Positions 26,597-34,329 of a DNA stretch of 64,000 bases are shown here, in pieces. The notes under the pieces were generated by a model. That model did not search any database. It saw only the letters and a list, made by a program, of their open reading frames with translations, and was not told where the DNA came from. The stretch is taken from NCBI GenBank assembly GCA_045046885.1, contig JASFYX010000011.1, forward strand, positions 1-64,000. The letters are read 5' to 3'. The first letter of the stretch is position 1, and each line of letters opens with the position of its first letter. Origin of the DNA: CG1-02-35-72 sp045046885 (GTDB lineage Bacteria; Bacteroidota; Bacteroidia; Flavobacteriales; Flavobacteriaceae). The translations under genes and the position numbers were made by a program.

Positions 26597-28396
26597 ATGA
26601 AAAACAGTACACCAATTCAAACCGATTCACAAAATCTTGGAGAAATTGGAGAGACTACAGTTCAGTTAATATTAAAGAAATTTAAATGGACTGCTGATAT
26701 TATAAAAAGTGATTTTGGAGAAGATATTGATTGCAATATTTTCATTGACAATTCTAGAACCAACTATCACTTGAGATGCCAAGTAAAGTCTAGTACAGAA
26801 GACAGCGAATATGTCAAATTATTAAAAAACGGAAATTATAGTGTTTCAATTTCATCTAGCACACTTAAAGCTTGGTTGACATCATATTTCCCAGTATTCT
26901 TAATAGTTTACGAAGAAGAATCTGACCTTTGTTTTTGGTGTAATCCAATTGAACAAATACTTGAAAATCCCTCAAAACTTGAAAAGGGAAAACCCTCAAT
27001 ACAAGTACCTAAAAAGAATATTTTTAATTTATCATCAAAAGAAATAATTCTCGATGAAGTAAAAAATTTCTACAGGAAAATTCAACGATTAGATGAGTCT
27101 ACGATTGAATGCGAAGTGGTTCCAATTCTAATGCCAAATTATCGTATAATTCCATTTCATCACTATTCGAGCTTTATTTATGAAAACACAGAACTATCGC
27201 CTGAAATTTCAGGAGATTATGTAGAGCTTTTACCAAGTTGGATGTCAGTTTTAAAAAGAATAGATCCAACTAGTATTTTAACTTCAATTAAGTTGAAATC
27301 TAAGAATACAGAAATAGACGTTTTTTTAACAAACCTCAAAAAGAAAATAAGCTCATTTGAATACAACTTAAAAGATAATGAGTGGATTTCATTTATTGTT
27401 AGTCCAATAAAAATACAATCAAATAACTCATCTTGGTCAAATGAAATAACCTTTTGGAATTCTTATTCAAAATTAAATAATGGTCTAATAGATGATTATG
27501 ATTACTGTTTTGAAATACCAAATAACTTTTTAAGACAAGTTAGTAGACGAGCAAGAAGTTGGGAATATCTGCATCACGTCAATCCTACAAAAGATGTTTC
27601 TTTACAATTATTTGGTTCTTTTGAAATCACACCAACAATAAAGAAAATTGACCAAATACACGATAATAACATTAAAGGTCAATTAGTTTTATGGAATTGT
27701 AGAAAAGAGGAAATAACAGAACTACAAGAAATACTCTCGAAAAATGAATTAACAATAAGAATAATTGAGGATAATAAAACAGAACATTTATTGGCTATAA
27801 CAACACCAATGTTCGACCCATTTATTGGATTATATAGTGTTCCAATGGATTGGGATAGTTTTGAAAAAGGAAATGTTAGAAATAAATTAATTCAGAATAA
27901 ACTATTTGACTTGATTCCTGGCAAAGAATTTAAAGGCAAAATACCTGAATTTTTGTCTGACGTTCTAAATAAATATTCTGATAAAGATTATAAAAACGTA
28001 ATAATAACCGAATCTGAATATATCGCTGGATTTCCTTTAATGCTAGAAGAAAGACAAATTCTAGTATCAAGATTTCAAATGATACCTAACGATAGAATCA
28101 AAGAAATTGAAGATAAATTAAATAAATCTATATCACTAAATCTAAAAAATTATCACATTGAATTTGGATTGAAAGACGATTCTATGTGGGAAATCCCTAT
28201 TTATGAATTGACAATATCTTGGACACCAGAAATATTACATTCATCCAAGGAATCATATATTGAGAATGAAAATAAAATTCTAGAAATATTTAATAATTTA
28301 ATGCCAACTAGAGAGATAGATTCCATTCAATTAAAAAACACATATGAAATTCTTCATCTAGCAGGAGAAATAGGGTTTGAAAATAACGTGGGCTAA
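26597..28396 (+). CDS. DUF4365 domain protein, possible single-gene defence nuclease
   Basis: 599 residues, cytosolic, no signal peptide. The N-terminal 150 residues form a DUF4365 domain with a PD-(D/E)xK nuclease pattern: GEIGET, then GEDIDCNIF (acidic residues) and CQVKSS (the QxK lysine). The remaining 440 residues match nothing I recognise; they contain mixed alpha/beta segments without clear motifs. The codon style is plainer and more AT-rich than in neighbours. It is the only gene of a cassette-like unit, and its stop codon lies inside the R''-like box. DUF4365 proteins occur in defence and mobile contexts, so an anti-phage role is plausible but unproven. Confidence 0.5.
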   Translation: MKNSTPIQTDSQNLGEIGETTVQLILKKFKWTADIIKSDFGEDIDCNIFIDNSRTNYHLRCQVKSSTEDSEYVKLLKNGNYSVSISSSTLKAWLTSYFPVFLIVYEEESDLCFWCNPIEQILENPSKLEKGKPSIQVPKKNIFNLSSKEIILDEVKNFYRKIQRLDESTIECEVVPILMPNYRIIPFHHYSSFIYENTELSPEISGDYVELLPSWMSVLKRIDPTSILTSIKLKSKNTEIDVFLTNLKKKISSFEYNLKDNEWISFIVSPIKIQSNNSSWSNEITFWNSYSKLNNGLIDDYDYCFEIPNNFLRQVSRRARSWEYLHHVNPTKDVSLQLFGSFEITPTIKKIDQIHDNNIKGQLVLWNCRKEEITELQEILSKNELTIRIIEDNKTEHLLAITTPMFDPFIGLYSVPMDWDSFEKGNVRNKLIQNKLFDLIPGKEFKGKIPEFLSDVLNKYSDKDYKNVIITESEYIAGFPLMLEERQILVSRFQMIPNDRIKEIEDKLNKSISLNLKNYHIEFGLKDDSMWEIPIYELTISWTPEILHSSKESYIENENKILEIFNNLMPTREIDSIQLKNTYEILHLAGEIGFENNVG

Positions 28397-28580
28397 CACC
28401 GTGTATAAAACATAGCTAGTAAAGGCTTTCCGAGAGGTTTGTGTTTATTTGCGAAGTCCGCCAAATTTTTATAATTTGGCTTTTAAGATTGATAAGTTAA
28501 AAACAAAATATAAAAATTCGGCTCTGTGTTTAACCGAAAAATTAGCGTTTATTTATACGCTACATTTCATACACAAGACC
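28397..28580. repeat. attC-like imperfect palindrome after the DUF4365 gene
   Basis: The outer arms GTGTATAAAACATAGC and GCTACATTTCATACAC pair at 13 of 16 positions, two of the rest being wobble-compatible. Inside are smaller hairpins such as GCCAAATT/AATTTGGC (28460-28480 area) and TTCGG/CCGAA. No open reading frame of note is present. It would fold into one branched hairpin as single-stranded DNA or RNA. Confidence 0.5.
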
Positions 28581-28938
28581 GATGATAACGCATTCGCCAA
28601 AGGCGAACTTTAATCTGCGCAACTGCGTTGCTCTGCATCTTAAAGTGAATGCGTTATCATCAAAGCGCTAAACCAAATTACTTGTCAATTTCTTTATTGT
28701 TATCGCATTTGTGCGAGCTTCGAGCTAAAACGCGTGACATCGGCCTGGCTAAAAGTAATTTGATTCTGCTTCTAAACTCTCAATAGAATGAATTTGACTA
28801 AGTACGTCCCGCATTAGCGGGACTCTTAGGTAAACAATAAGTCGTGATACCTCTCTTTATACGGGTATATATCACAACTCATTGTTGTTCAAATTCATTA
28901 TATTTACGTTCGCAAAGAAGAACTACGTTTAGCGCTTT
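28581..28938. repeat. Gene-free nested palindrome unit, possible ORF-less cassette
   Basis: Two large structures adjoin. The first is GATGATAACGCATTC (28581-28595) with its perfect complement at 28647-28661, enclosing TTCGCC/GGCGAA and ACTTTAA/TTAAAGT. The second is AAAGCGCTAAAC (28662-28673) with its perfect complement at 28927-28938. This encloses CAAATTACTT/AAGTAATTTG (28674-28683, 28753-28762), AATGAATTTGA/TCAAATTCATT (28787-28797, 28889-28899), GTCCCGC/GCGGGAC (28806-28823) and a 17-base pairing with two mismatches (28833-28849, 28870-28886). Almost every base can pair. It holds no gene; with 28397-28580 it makes up the only gene-free stretch over 300 bases in the window. Confidence 0.5.
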
Positions 28939-28953
28939 GTTAGCATTAACACT

Positions 28954-30075
28954 ATGAAAAAAAATTATTTTCTTTTAATTCTTACACTAATAATTATTGG
29001 ATGCAACCAAGAAGAGGGTAAAATTTCCCCACAAAACAATAATGTAACAGTTCCAGTAGTTACAATTATAAACGTCACAGATATCACTGAAAATACTGCA
29101 ACAAGTGGAGGTAACATAGCAAACAATGGCGGAGCTAGCATAATTACAAAAGGTATTTGCTGGAGCACCACACCTAATCCTGAAATAAACAACTTCAAAT
29201 CTAATGATGGAATTGGAGATGGAGCATATACAAGTCAACTAACTTCACTAGTTGAAAACACTACTTATTACTTAAGAGCTTATGCCGCAAATAGTGAGGG
29301 TATAGGTTATAGTAACGAAATAAGCTTTACTACTCAAGAAATTATAAATAATATGAATGGTTATTTATTAAAACTAATGCATTATCCAATCACAACTCTT
29401 GCTAGTATGAGCGATCTAATAACTTTTGTATATAATGTAAACAATCAAATTATTTTAAGAAAAGGAGGTATATACGATGGAAATTTCGACCCTAGTACTG
29501 GATATATATATCTTTTTTCTGATAAAATATATGATGAATTAACTTATGATGTAAATAAAATTATCATTGAACAAAAAACTTCATCTTCTGAATTTGAAAT
29601 TCCATTATATAAAAGAACATTCTACTTAGATCAAGAAAATAAAATAATTCAAAAAATAATCGAGACTACCTCCAACCCTAAAGAGACCATCGATTATACA
29701 TACAATTCTTCTGGAAAGTTAACTTACTCAAGCTCAAGTGGCCTTAATTATTCAAAAGAGATTAACTATTACTATAATGAAATTTCGAATTTAGACAGCA
29801 TAGTTACTAAAGAGTATGATAAACAAATGATATTAAAAAGAAAAATTGTTGAATCATTTAAAAATTTTGATAGCTCACCGAATCCAACAAAAAATTTAAT
29901 AATTTTTGAAGAAGTATTTAACCGTAGTTTATCTAAAAATAATTATTCTTATTATGAAAAACTTACAGAAGAATGGGCAATTGAAAGCGCTGGTAGCTAT
30001 AGTAGTTATCGGTATATAAATCGATGGACTTTTAAGTACGATGTAAACGGAAATATCTTATTTGATGTTTATTGA
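28954..30075 (+). CDS. Lipoprotein with a fibronectin type III-like domain
   Basis: 373 residues. Lipoprotein signal with lipobox IIGC (Cys17), a short linker, then one FN3-like Bacteroidota domain (about 32-127; ITENTATSGGNI, KGICWSTTPNPEI, NTTYYLRAYAANSEGIGYSNEISF). The C-terminal 240 residues are beta-rich with Tyr/Asn repeats (YTYNSSGKLTYSSS, YKYDVNGNILFDVY-like end) resembling YD-type or DUF4595-like surface repeats. It starts 15 bases after GTTAGCA (28939-28945), the R'-like box of the preceding structure. A complementary R'' box was not found downstream. Function unknown; likely a surface-exposed binding protein. Confidence 0.5.
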   Translation: MKKNYFLLILTLIIIGCNQEEGKISPQNNNVTVPVVTIINVTDITENTATSGGNIANNGGASIITKGICWSTTPNPEINNFKSNDGIGDGAYTSQLTSLVENTTYYLRAYAANSEGIGYSNEISFTTQEIINNMNGYLLKLMHYPITTLASMSDLITFVYNVNNQIILRKGGIYDGNFDPSTGYIYLFSDKIYDELTYDVNKIIIEQKTSSSEFEIPLYKRTFYLDQENKIIQKIIETTSNPKETIDYTYNSSGKLTYSSSSGLNYSKEINYYYNEISNLDSIVTKEYDKQMILKRKIVESFKNFDSSPNPTKNLIIFEEVFNRSLSKNNYSYYEKLTEEWAIESAGSYSSYRYINRWTFKYDVNGNILFDVY

Positions 30076-30091
30076 CTTTTTAATAAACAAG

Positions 30092-30210
30092 AAAAAAGTA
30101 AAATAAGGTCAACCTATTTCAGTTTGAAACATTTGATTGATTATTTAAACGTTTTACAACAATGCCTAAAAAAAATTGCTCCCTTATGCAGAATAAAAAA
30201 AGTAAAATAA
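30092..30210 (+). repeat. Short direct repeat AAAAAAGTAAAATAA, two copies
   Basis: The 15-base sequence occurs at 30092-30106 and 30196-30210, about 90 bases apart, both between the FN3 lipoprotein and the next small gene. It could mark a slippage or insertion scar, or be chance in AT-rich sequence. Confidence 0.5.
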
Positions 30211-30241
30211 CTTTAAATTAGAAAACTCACCAAAATTAGAA

Positions 30242-30436
30242 ATGAGAATTACTCGAAAAAACGGAAATAAAAATATCCTCTTGTTTGACACAGTAATTGT
30301 TGAAAATGATACTTTGAAAGGTGCTAGATCTAGAATAATTCAAAATTTAAAGAGAGAAATTCCGCTGAACGATATTAAAAAAATTGAAATTCAAGATAGT
30401 GGAAAAGTGTATAAATACCAAGAAAATAAAAAATAG
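30242..30436 (+). CDS. Short protein, possibly the remnant of a larger gene
   Basis: 64 residues, no signal peptide (RITRKNGNKNILLFDTVIVENDTLKGARS, IPLNDIKKIEIQDSGKVYKYQ in two parts). The sequence resembles the core of small Bacteroidota proteins that normally carry an N-terminal lipoprotein signal; here the frame starts directly at the core. It may be a cytosolic relative or a gene that lost its 5' part during rearrangement of this region. Function unknown. Confidence 0.5.
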   Translation: MRITRKNGNKNILLFDTVIVENDTLKGARSRIIQNLKREIPLNDIKKIEIQDSGKVYKYQENKK

Positions 30437-30475
30437 CAATTTGCACATTACACATCCTACCCAAAAACTATTTAA

Positions 30476-30952
30476 ATGAAAGCCGTAACCTTAAAAGAAA
30501 TTAAAACAGAATTAGGTCATAAATCGCACATAGAAATATTAGACCTTTGCCTGCGTTTGTCTAAATTTAAAAAAGAAAACAAAGAATTACTTACCTATCT
30601 TTTATTTGAATCGGCTAACGAAGAAAATTATATTGCTGAAATAAAAACAGAAATGGATAAACAATTTGAATTGATAAATACAAAAACCTATTATTACATT
30701 AAAAAGAGTGTTCGTAAAATTTTAAGACGGATTAAAACGTATATCCGTTATTCTAAAAAGACAGAAACCGAAATTGAATTGCTCCTTTACTTTTGCACAA
30801 AACTCAAATATTTCTCCCCTTCTATTAAGAATAGTAAAGCGCTTAACAATATGTTTTTAAGAGCCTTAGAATCTGTTAAGAAAAAATTACTCCTCCTCCA
30901 CGAAGATTTACAATACGATTATGGCTTAGAATTTAAAAAATTAGAGCAATAG
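30476..30952 (+). CDS. Conserved helical protein of unknown function
   Basis: 158 residues, almost entirely alpha-helical and lysine-rich (LKEIKTELGHKSHIEILDLCLRL in part, YYIKKSVRKILRRIKTYIRY, YCTKLKY-like segment). No signal peptide or membrane helix. Similar short proteins are widespread in Flavobacteriaceae without a known role. The charged helices suggest a nucleic-acid- or protein-binding scaffold, but nothing decisive is seen. The end of the gene overlaps a hairpin that serves the convergent thioredoxin-like gene. Confidence 0.5.
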   Translation: MKAVTLKEIKTELGHKSHIEILDLCLRLSKFKKENKELLTYLLFESANEENYIAEIKTEMDKQFELINTKTYYYIKKSVRKILRRIKTYIRYSKKTETEIELLLYFCTKLKYFSPSIKNSKALNNMFLRALESVKKKLLLLHEDLQYDYGLEFKKLEQ

Positions 30953-30958
30953 CTCTAA
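30934..30958 (-). terminator. Terminator for the thioredoxin-like gene, inside the end of the opposing gene
   Basis: TTAGAGC (30941-30947) and GCTCTAA (30952-30958) pair around AATA; on the - strand a run of T (30940-30935) follows. It overlaps the last codons and stop of the + gene. Confidence 0.5.
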
Positions 30959-30964
30959 TAAATC

Positions 30965-31816
30965 TTAAGCATGATTTAAAATCTTATCGGCGCGTTTTAA
31001 GTACACCTTATAATTATCTGTTGTTTTTAATTTAGCCAACCAACTATCAGTTTGTGCTTCATTAAGTCCTTTTGAAGCTACAAAATATAAAAAATAATAC
31101 AACTTTTTATTGGTTTGTTCTATGGTGTTTTCCTTAAATTTTTTCTTTAAAAATTTAAGGCTTCTTTTGTAATTGTTTCTAATCAAAACAGCTTGCACTT
31201 CGCATAGTTTAATCTTTTGTTCAATGGCTACATTTTTTTTCTTTTCTGCTTTTAAAAAGTGCTCGGTTTTATTAAAATAGATAGCTGCCATAGATAAAAT
31301 AGAACCTCTCACATCATCGTTTAAATAAATAGCAAAGTTCTGGTACTTTTGTGCCAACCTAAAACTAGAAATACTATTTTGTTTTTTGTAATACATAGAC
31401 AAATCGCGCTGTAAATACGACGTGTTTAAAGCAAATTTTTTAAGCGTTTTAGCTAATTGCATTCTATCTTGATACCCTATTTTTTGATAAATAATTTCGC
31501 CATTGGCATCAAGTATAAATACAAAAGGAATGGCTTTAACACTGTAATTTTGAGATATTTCTCTATAAATATCTATATCGATTCTTACAGGAATATAAGA
31601 ATCTGCCAAACTGGCTATTTCATCATTATCCCAAGACTCACTATCCATACGCTTACAAGGGCCACACCAAGTAGCCCAAAAATCGACAAGAATTAATTTA
31701 TTTGTAGCAATAGCCATTTTTTTGGCTTCATCTAGAGAGTAAGTCCACTTAGTCATGGCTTTTAAACCAATTGTAAATAACAAGCACAAAGACAGTACGA
31801 TAATTTTTCTATTCAT
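30965..31816 (-). CDS. Thioredoxin-fold exported protein
   Basis: 283 residues. Signal peptide (about 1-20), then a thioredoxin domain with the active-site WCGPCK in LVDFWATWCGPCKRMD and cis-Pro in VKAIPFVFI. The C-terminal 130 residues are helical and lack a known domain. It probably reduces or exchanges disulfides in periplasmic proteins. A TonB-dependent receptor gene lies just upstream on the same strand (gap 38 bases), so the two may be co-transcribed. Confidence 0.5.
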   Translation of the reverse strand: MNRKIIVLSLCLLFTIGLKAMTKWTYSLDEAKKMAIATNKLILVDFWATWCGPCKRMDSESWDNDEIASLADSYIPVRIDIDIYREISQNYSVKAIPFVFILDANGEIIYQKIGYQDRMQLAKTLKKFALNTSYLQRDLSMYYKKQNSISSFRLAQKYQNFAIYLNDDVRGSILSMAAIYFNKTEHFLKAEKKKNVAIEQKIKLCEVQAVLIRNNYKRSLKFLKKKFKENTIEQTNKKLYYFLYFVASKGLNEAQTDSWLAKLKTTDNYKVYLKRADKILNHA

Positions 31817-31854
31817 TTTAAAAAATTTAGATTAAAGATATGAAAAATAATATA

Positions 31855-34137
31855 TTAAAATACATATTTTAAAGAAATACCCGAATAAAAATTTACAGGT
31901 TCCCCCGGATAATAATATCTTGGCGCATTACCGCCAAAACTTCCGGCATTTATAAGTACCATTGACGCGTATTTTTCATTAAAAACATTATTCACTCCCA
32001 TAAATATATCTAGCTGAAGTTTTTTATTGTCACTGGTTCTATAACCCAGTTTGGTATGCATTAATTTATAGGAATCTGAATACACAGAATTATCATCTCT
32101 TAAAGGTATTTTACCTACATAATTATAATTGATAAAACCGTATAAACCAAGAGGTATTTCAAAACTAAAAGTCGCATTAAGAGTGAGATTTGGCACTCCT
32201 GTTAAATCGTTTCCCGAATAATTATTTCCATCGTCAATAAAATCTTTAAACTTAAAGTTGTTATAGGCTAATGCGTTAGACAGGTTAACTTTGATTTCTT
32301 TTATTTTTATTATCCTATAGTTTAAAGTAATTTCTAAGCCTTTATAATTTGTTTTTCCAGCATTAACACCAATAAATTCGTCATTAGATGTGCGTCTGGC
32401 AACCAGTAAATTTTTAACATCCATACTATAGAGAGCTATGTCATAATTGAGCTTGTTATTAAAAATACCGCCCCGGCTTCCTACTTCGTAATTCCAGCCA
32501 CTTTCGGGTTTTATATTATTATTAATCAATCCGTCAGGTAATAAAGTTTCTTCTAAAGAGGGCGGTGAAAAACCATGACTTATTGTGCTATAAAACATAG
32601 TATTTTTGGTAATTTGCTGTGTTAAACCAATCTTAGGCGATAGTATGTTTCCAAAATTATAGTTCCCCGAAAAATCAACACCATCACTTAAAAACAAATC
32701 GGCTAACCTGTAAGATGTGTTGTTGTAATTTAAACCAAAGGTTAGTTTTGTAGCTTTAGAAAGGCTGTATTTCGAGTCGAAAAACAGATTGTAATAACAA
32801 CGCTTTTCTCTAAAAGAGCTCAATAAATTACCTTGAACACTGCCTACTTGGGGCTGAAAATCTTTGTATAAATTTTTATAGGTTTTAAATGAGTTTACAT
32901 CCTTAAATATTTCTCCTCCAAGCGTCCATTCAAGCTGTCTTTTTAAAATAATTGTATTAGAAATAAGGCGAGACCGTAATCCCACACCTCTTGTTTGTTC
33001 TTCTAAAATATTAAAAGGCCTAGGCTCATAAGAATCTAAAAAGGAGGCAAACACACTTGTGTATTGTTTAGTTTTTAAACTGTAATTGTGTTGCCACGAC
33101 AAGCCAAATAAACCTTTATTGTAATCTTCATACCCTTTGGCCCGCCCCCAAGTAAAGGCTGCCACAGAAGGGTTGCTTAAATAATCAGTCAAATTAATTG
33201 AGCTTGGAATAAAAGCTTTTAAATCTGTATAATTACCTACAAATGTCAATTTATTTGTATCGTTTAAAAAGTGATTGGTGGCTAGAGTTAAACTTTGCTT
33301 ATCGGTTTTATTGTTGTCTCTATAGCCTTCTTTGTGTAGGCGATTATATACAATATTTGCAGCATTTTTAAGATCTCCTAAATTGATTTGCATCACGTCC
33401 TTTTTTAGGCCAAAACCCCCTAAAGTATAACTACTTTTAATAGACAATTCGTCAAAGTATCCTTTATTTGGAATTAAATGAATAGTCCCACCTAAACCAG
33501 CCCCGTATAAACTTGACGAAGGTCCTTTTAAAACTTCAATACGCCCTATAGTACTTAATTCAATGTCTTCTAAGACCGAATTACCCGAGCCATCTGTTAG
33601 AGGAATATCTTGATAATAAGCCTTAATTTTACTTGTGCCATATAGATTTCTACTGCCAATACCCCGAATTGTTATTCGGTTGGTAGTAAGGGTTCCGTTG
33701 TGCATAAAAACACCCGGTACCGTATTTAAAATTGGCGCTATATTAATAGAATTATTTTGATTGATTTCTTTAACAGAAAGCACATTAATTGCTGCAGGTA
33801 AACTTTTTAACCGACTTTTAAAATTGTTGGAGGTAATTATTATTTCATTGAGATTTTCAGGAATACTCACCAGTTTAACAATTATTTTTGTTTGGCTTTT
33901 AATATAAAGTGATTTAGAAGTGTAGCCTTTTTTAGAAAAAGTGTAAGTACCTGCTTTAGGAAGTGAAAAATTACCATTTATATCTGTTTTTACAGAAAAT
34001 GTATGGTCTTTATTAATTATTTTAACCTGCCACAATTCTAGAGCATTTGTTTTGTCTATAACTTTTCCCGAAATATTTTGAGACTTGACTTGACTAACAA
34101 AAAAAATACCTAAGAGCATTAATAAGAGGGGATTCAT
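31855..34137 (-). CDS. TonB-dependent outer-membrane receptor
   Basis: 760 residues from the chosen start. Signal peptide (MNPLLLMLLGIFFVSQVKSQ), a CarboxypepD_reg-like N-terminal domain (ISGKVIDKTNALE), plug domain (about 110-220; TVPGVFMHNG, TIRGIGSRNLYG, VLKGPSSSLYGAGLGGTI) and a 22-strand barrel ending in FYSGISLKYVF. The plug motifs fit siderophore, haem or cobalamin-type receptors rather than SusC. The start at 34137 is preferred over an in-frame ATG 36 codons upstream, because the signal peptide begins there and a promoter-like TAAGTTTG lies between. Substrate unknown. Confidence 0.5.
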   Translation of the reverse strand: MNPLLLMLLGIFFVSQVKSQNISGKVIDKTNALELWQVKIINKDHTFSVKTDINGNFSLPKAGTYTFSKKGYTSKSLYIKSQTKIIVKLVSIPENLNEIIITSNNFKSRLKSLPAAINVLSVKEINQNNSINIAPILNTVPGVFMHNGTLTTNRITIRGIGSRNLYGTSKIKAYYQDIPLTDGSGNSVLEDIELSTIGRIEVLKGPSSSLYGAGLGGTIHLIPNKGYFDELSIKSSYTLGGFGLKKDVMQINLGDLKNAANIVYNRLHKEGYRDNNKTDKQSLTLATNHFLNDTNKLTFVGNYTDLKAFIPSSINLTDYLSNPSVAAFTWGRAKGYEDYNKGLFGLSWQHNYSLKTKQYTSVFASFLDSYEPRPFNILEEQTRGVGLRSRLISNTIILKRQLEWTLGGEIFKDVNSFKTYKNLYKDFQPQVGSVQGNLLSSFREKRCYYNLFFDSKYSLSKATKLTFGLNYNNTSYRLADLFLSDGVDFSGNYNFGNILSPKIGLTQQITKNTMFYSTISHGFSPPSLEETLLPDGLINNNIKPESGWNYEVGSRGGIFNNKLNYDIALYSMDVKNLLVARRTSNDEFIGVNAGKTNYKGLEITLNYRIIKIKEIKVNLSNALAYNNFKFKDFIDDGNNYSGNDLTGVPNLTLNATFSFEIPLGLYGFINYNYVGKIPLRDDNSVYSDSYKLMHTKLGYRTSDNKKLQLDIFMGVNNVFNEKYASMVLINAGSFGGNAPRYYYPGEPVNFYSGISLKYVF

Positions 34138-34188
34138 ATACTTATATAATTTCACAAAAAGACTAATATTAATAAAAAAACCGTTGCG

Positions 34189-34196
34189 CAAACTTA
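34189..34196 (-). promoter_or_regulatory. -7 element TAAGTTTG for the TonB-dependent receptor
   Basis: CAAACTTA on + reads TAAGTTTG on -, matching TAnnTTTG, 52 bases before the ATG at 34137. It lies downstream of the longest open frame's start, which supports the shorter protein. Confidence 0.5.
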
Positions 34197-34301
34197 TTAA
34201 AAGATTATCAGGTAATGGTCTTTGTTTTTTAAAAAAAATAAACAATCGTACTGTTTAAAACATAAAGCCAAAAAGCCGCATTAAACTCATTAAAATTATA
34301 T

Positions 34302-34309
34302 TAAATTTG
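34302..34309 (+). promoter_or_regulatory. -7 element TAAATTTG for argS
   Basis: An exact TAnnTTTG match 20 bases before the argS ATG. No exact -33 TTTG at standard spacing was seen. Confidence 0.5.
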
Positions 34310-34329
34310 CAGTCAATTATATCACACTT

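Larger units (their letters stand above)
26574..28580 (+). mobile_element. Candidate integron-like gene cassette with attC-like site
   Basis: The segment starts with GTTAGCCCAC (26574-26583) and the gene ends in GTGGGCTAAC (28388-28397), exact complements of each other. This is the relation between the R' start and R'' end of an integron cassette. After the R''-like box come a 3-base spacer, GTGTATAAAACATAGC (28401-28416), about 140 bases, and its imperfect complement GCTACATTTCATACAC (28559-28574), which are L''- and L'-like arms. The cassette holds one gene close to both ends. No integrase is in the window. This is inference from structure only; no model search was run. Confidence 0.5.

Noticed and set aside
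28397..28938. CRISPR array or IS element
   Set aside because: No regularly spaced direct repeats, no transposase frame and no target-site duplication were visible.
29003..29238. Two overlapping - strand frames in the FN3 lipoprotein gene
   Set aside because: Cys-rich artefact translations opposite a clear coding frame; no start signals.
26597..30075. DUF4365 gene and FN3 lipoprotein as a toxin-antitoxin pair
   Set aside because: They are 557 bases apart, the second is an exported lipoprotein, and neither resembles a known toxin or antitoxin.
34138..34245. Longer N-terminus for the TonB-dependent receptor
   Set aside because: The added 36 residues are not signal-like and precede the apparent promoter; the signal peptide begins at 34137.
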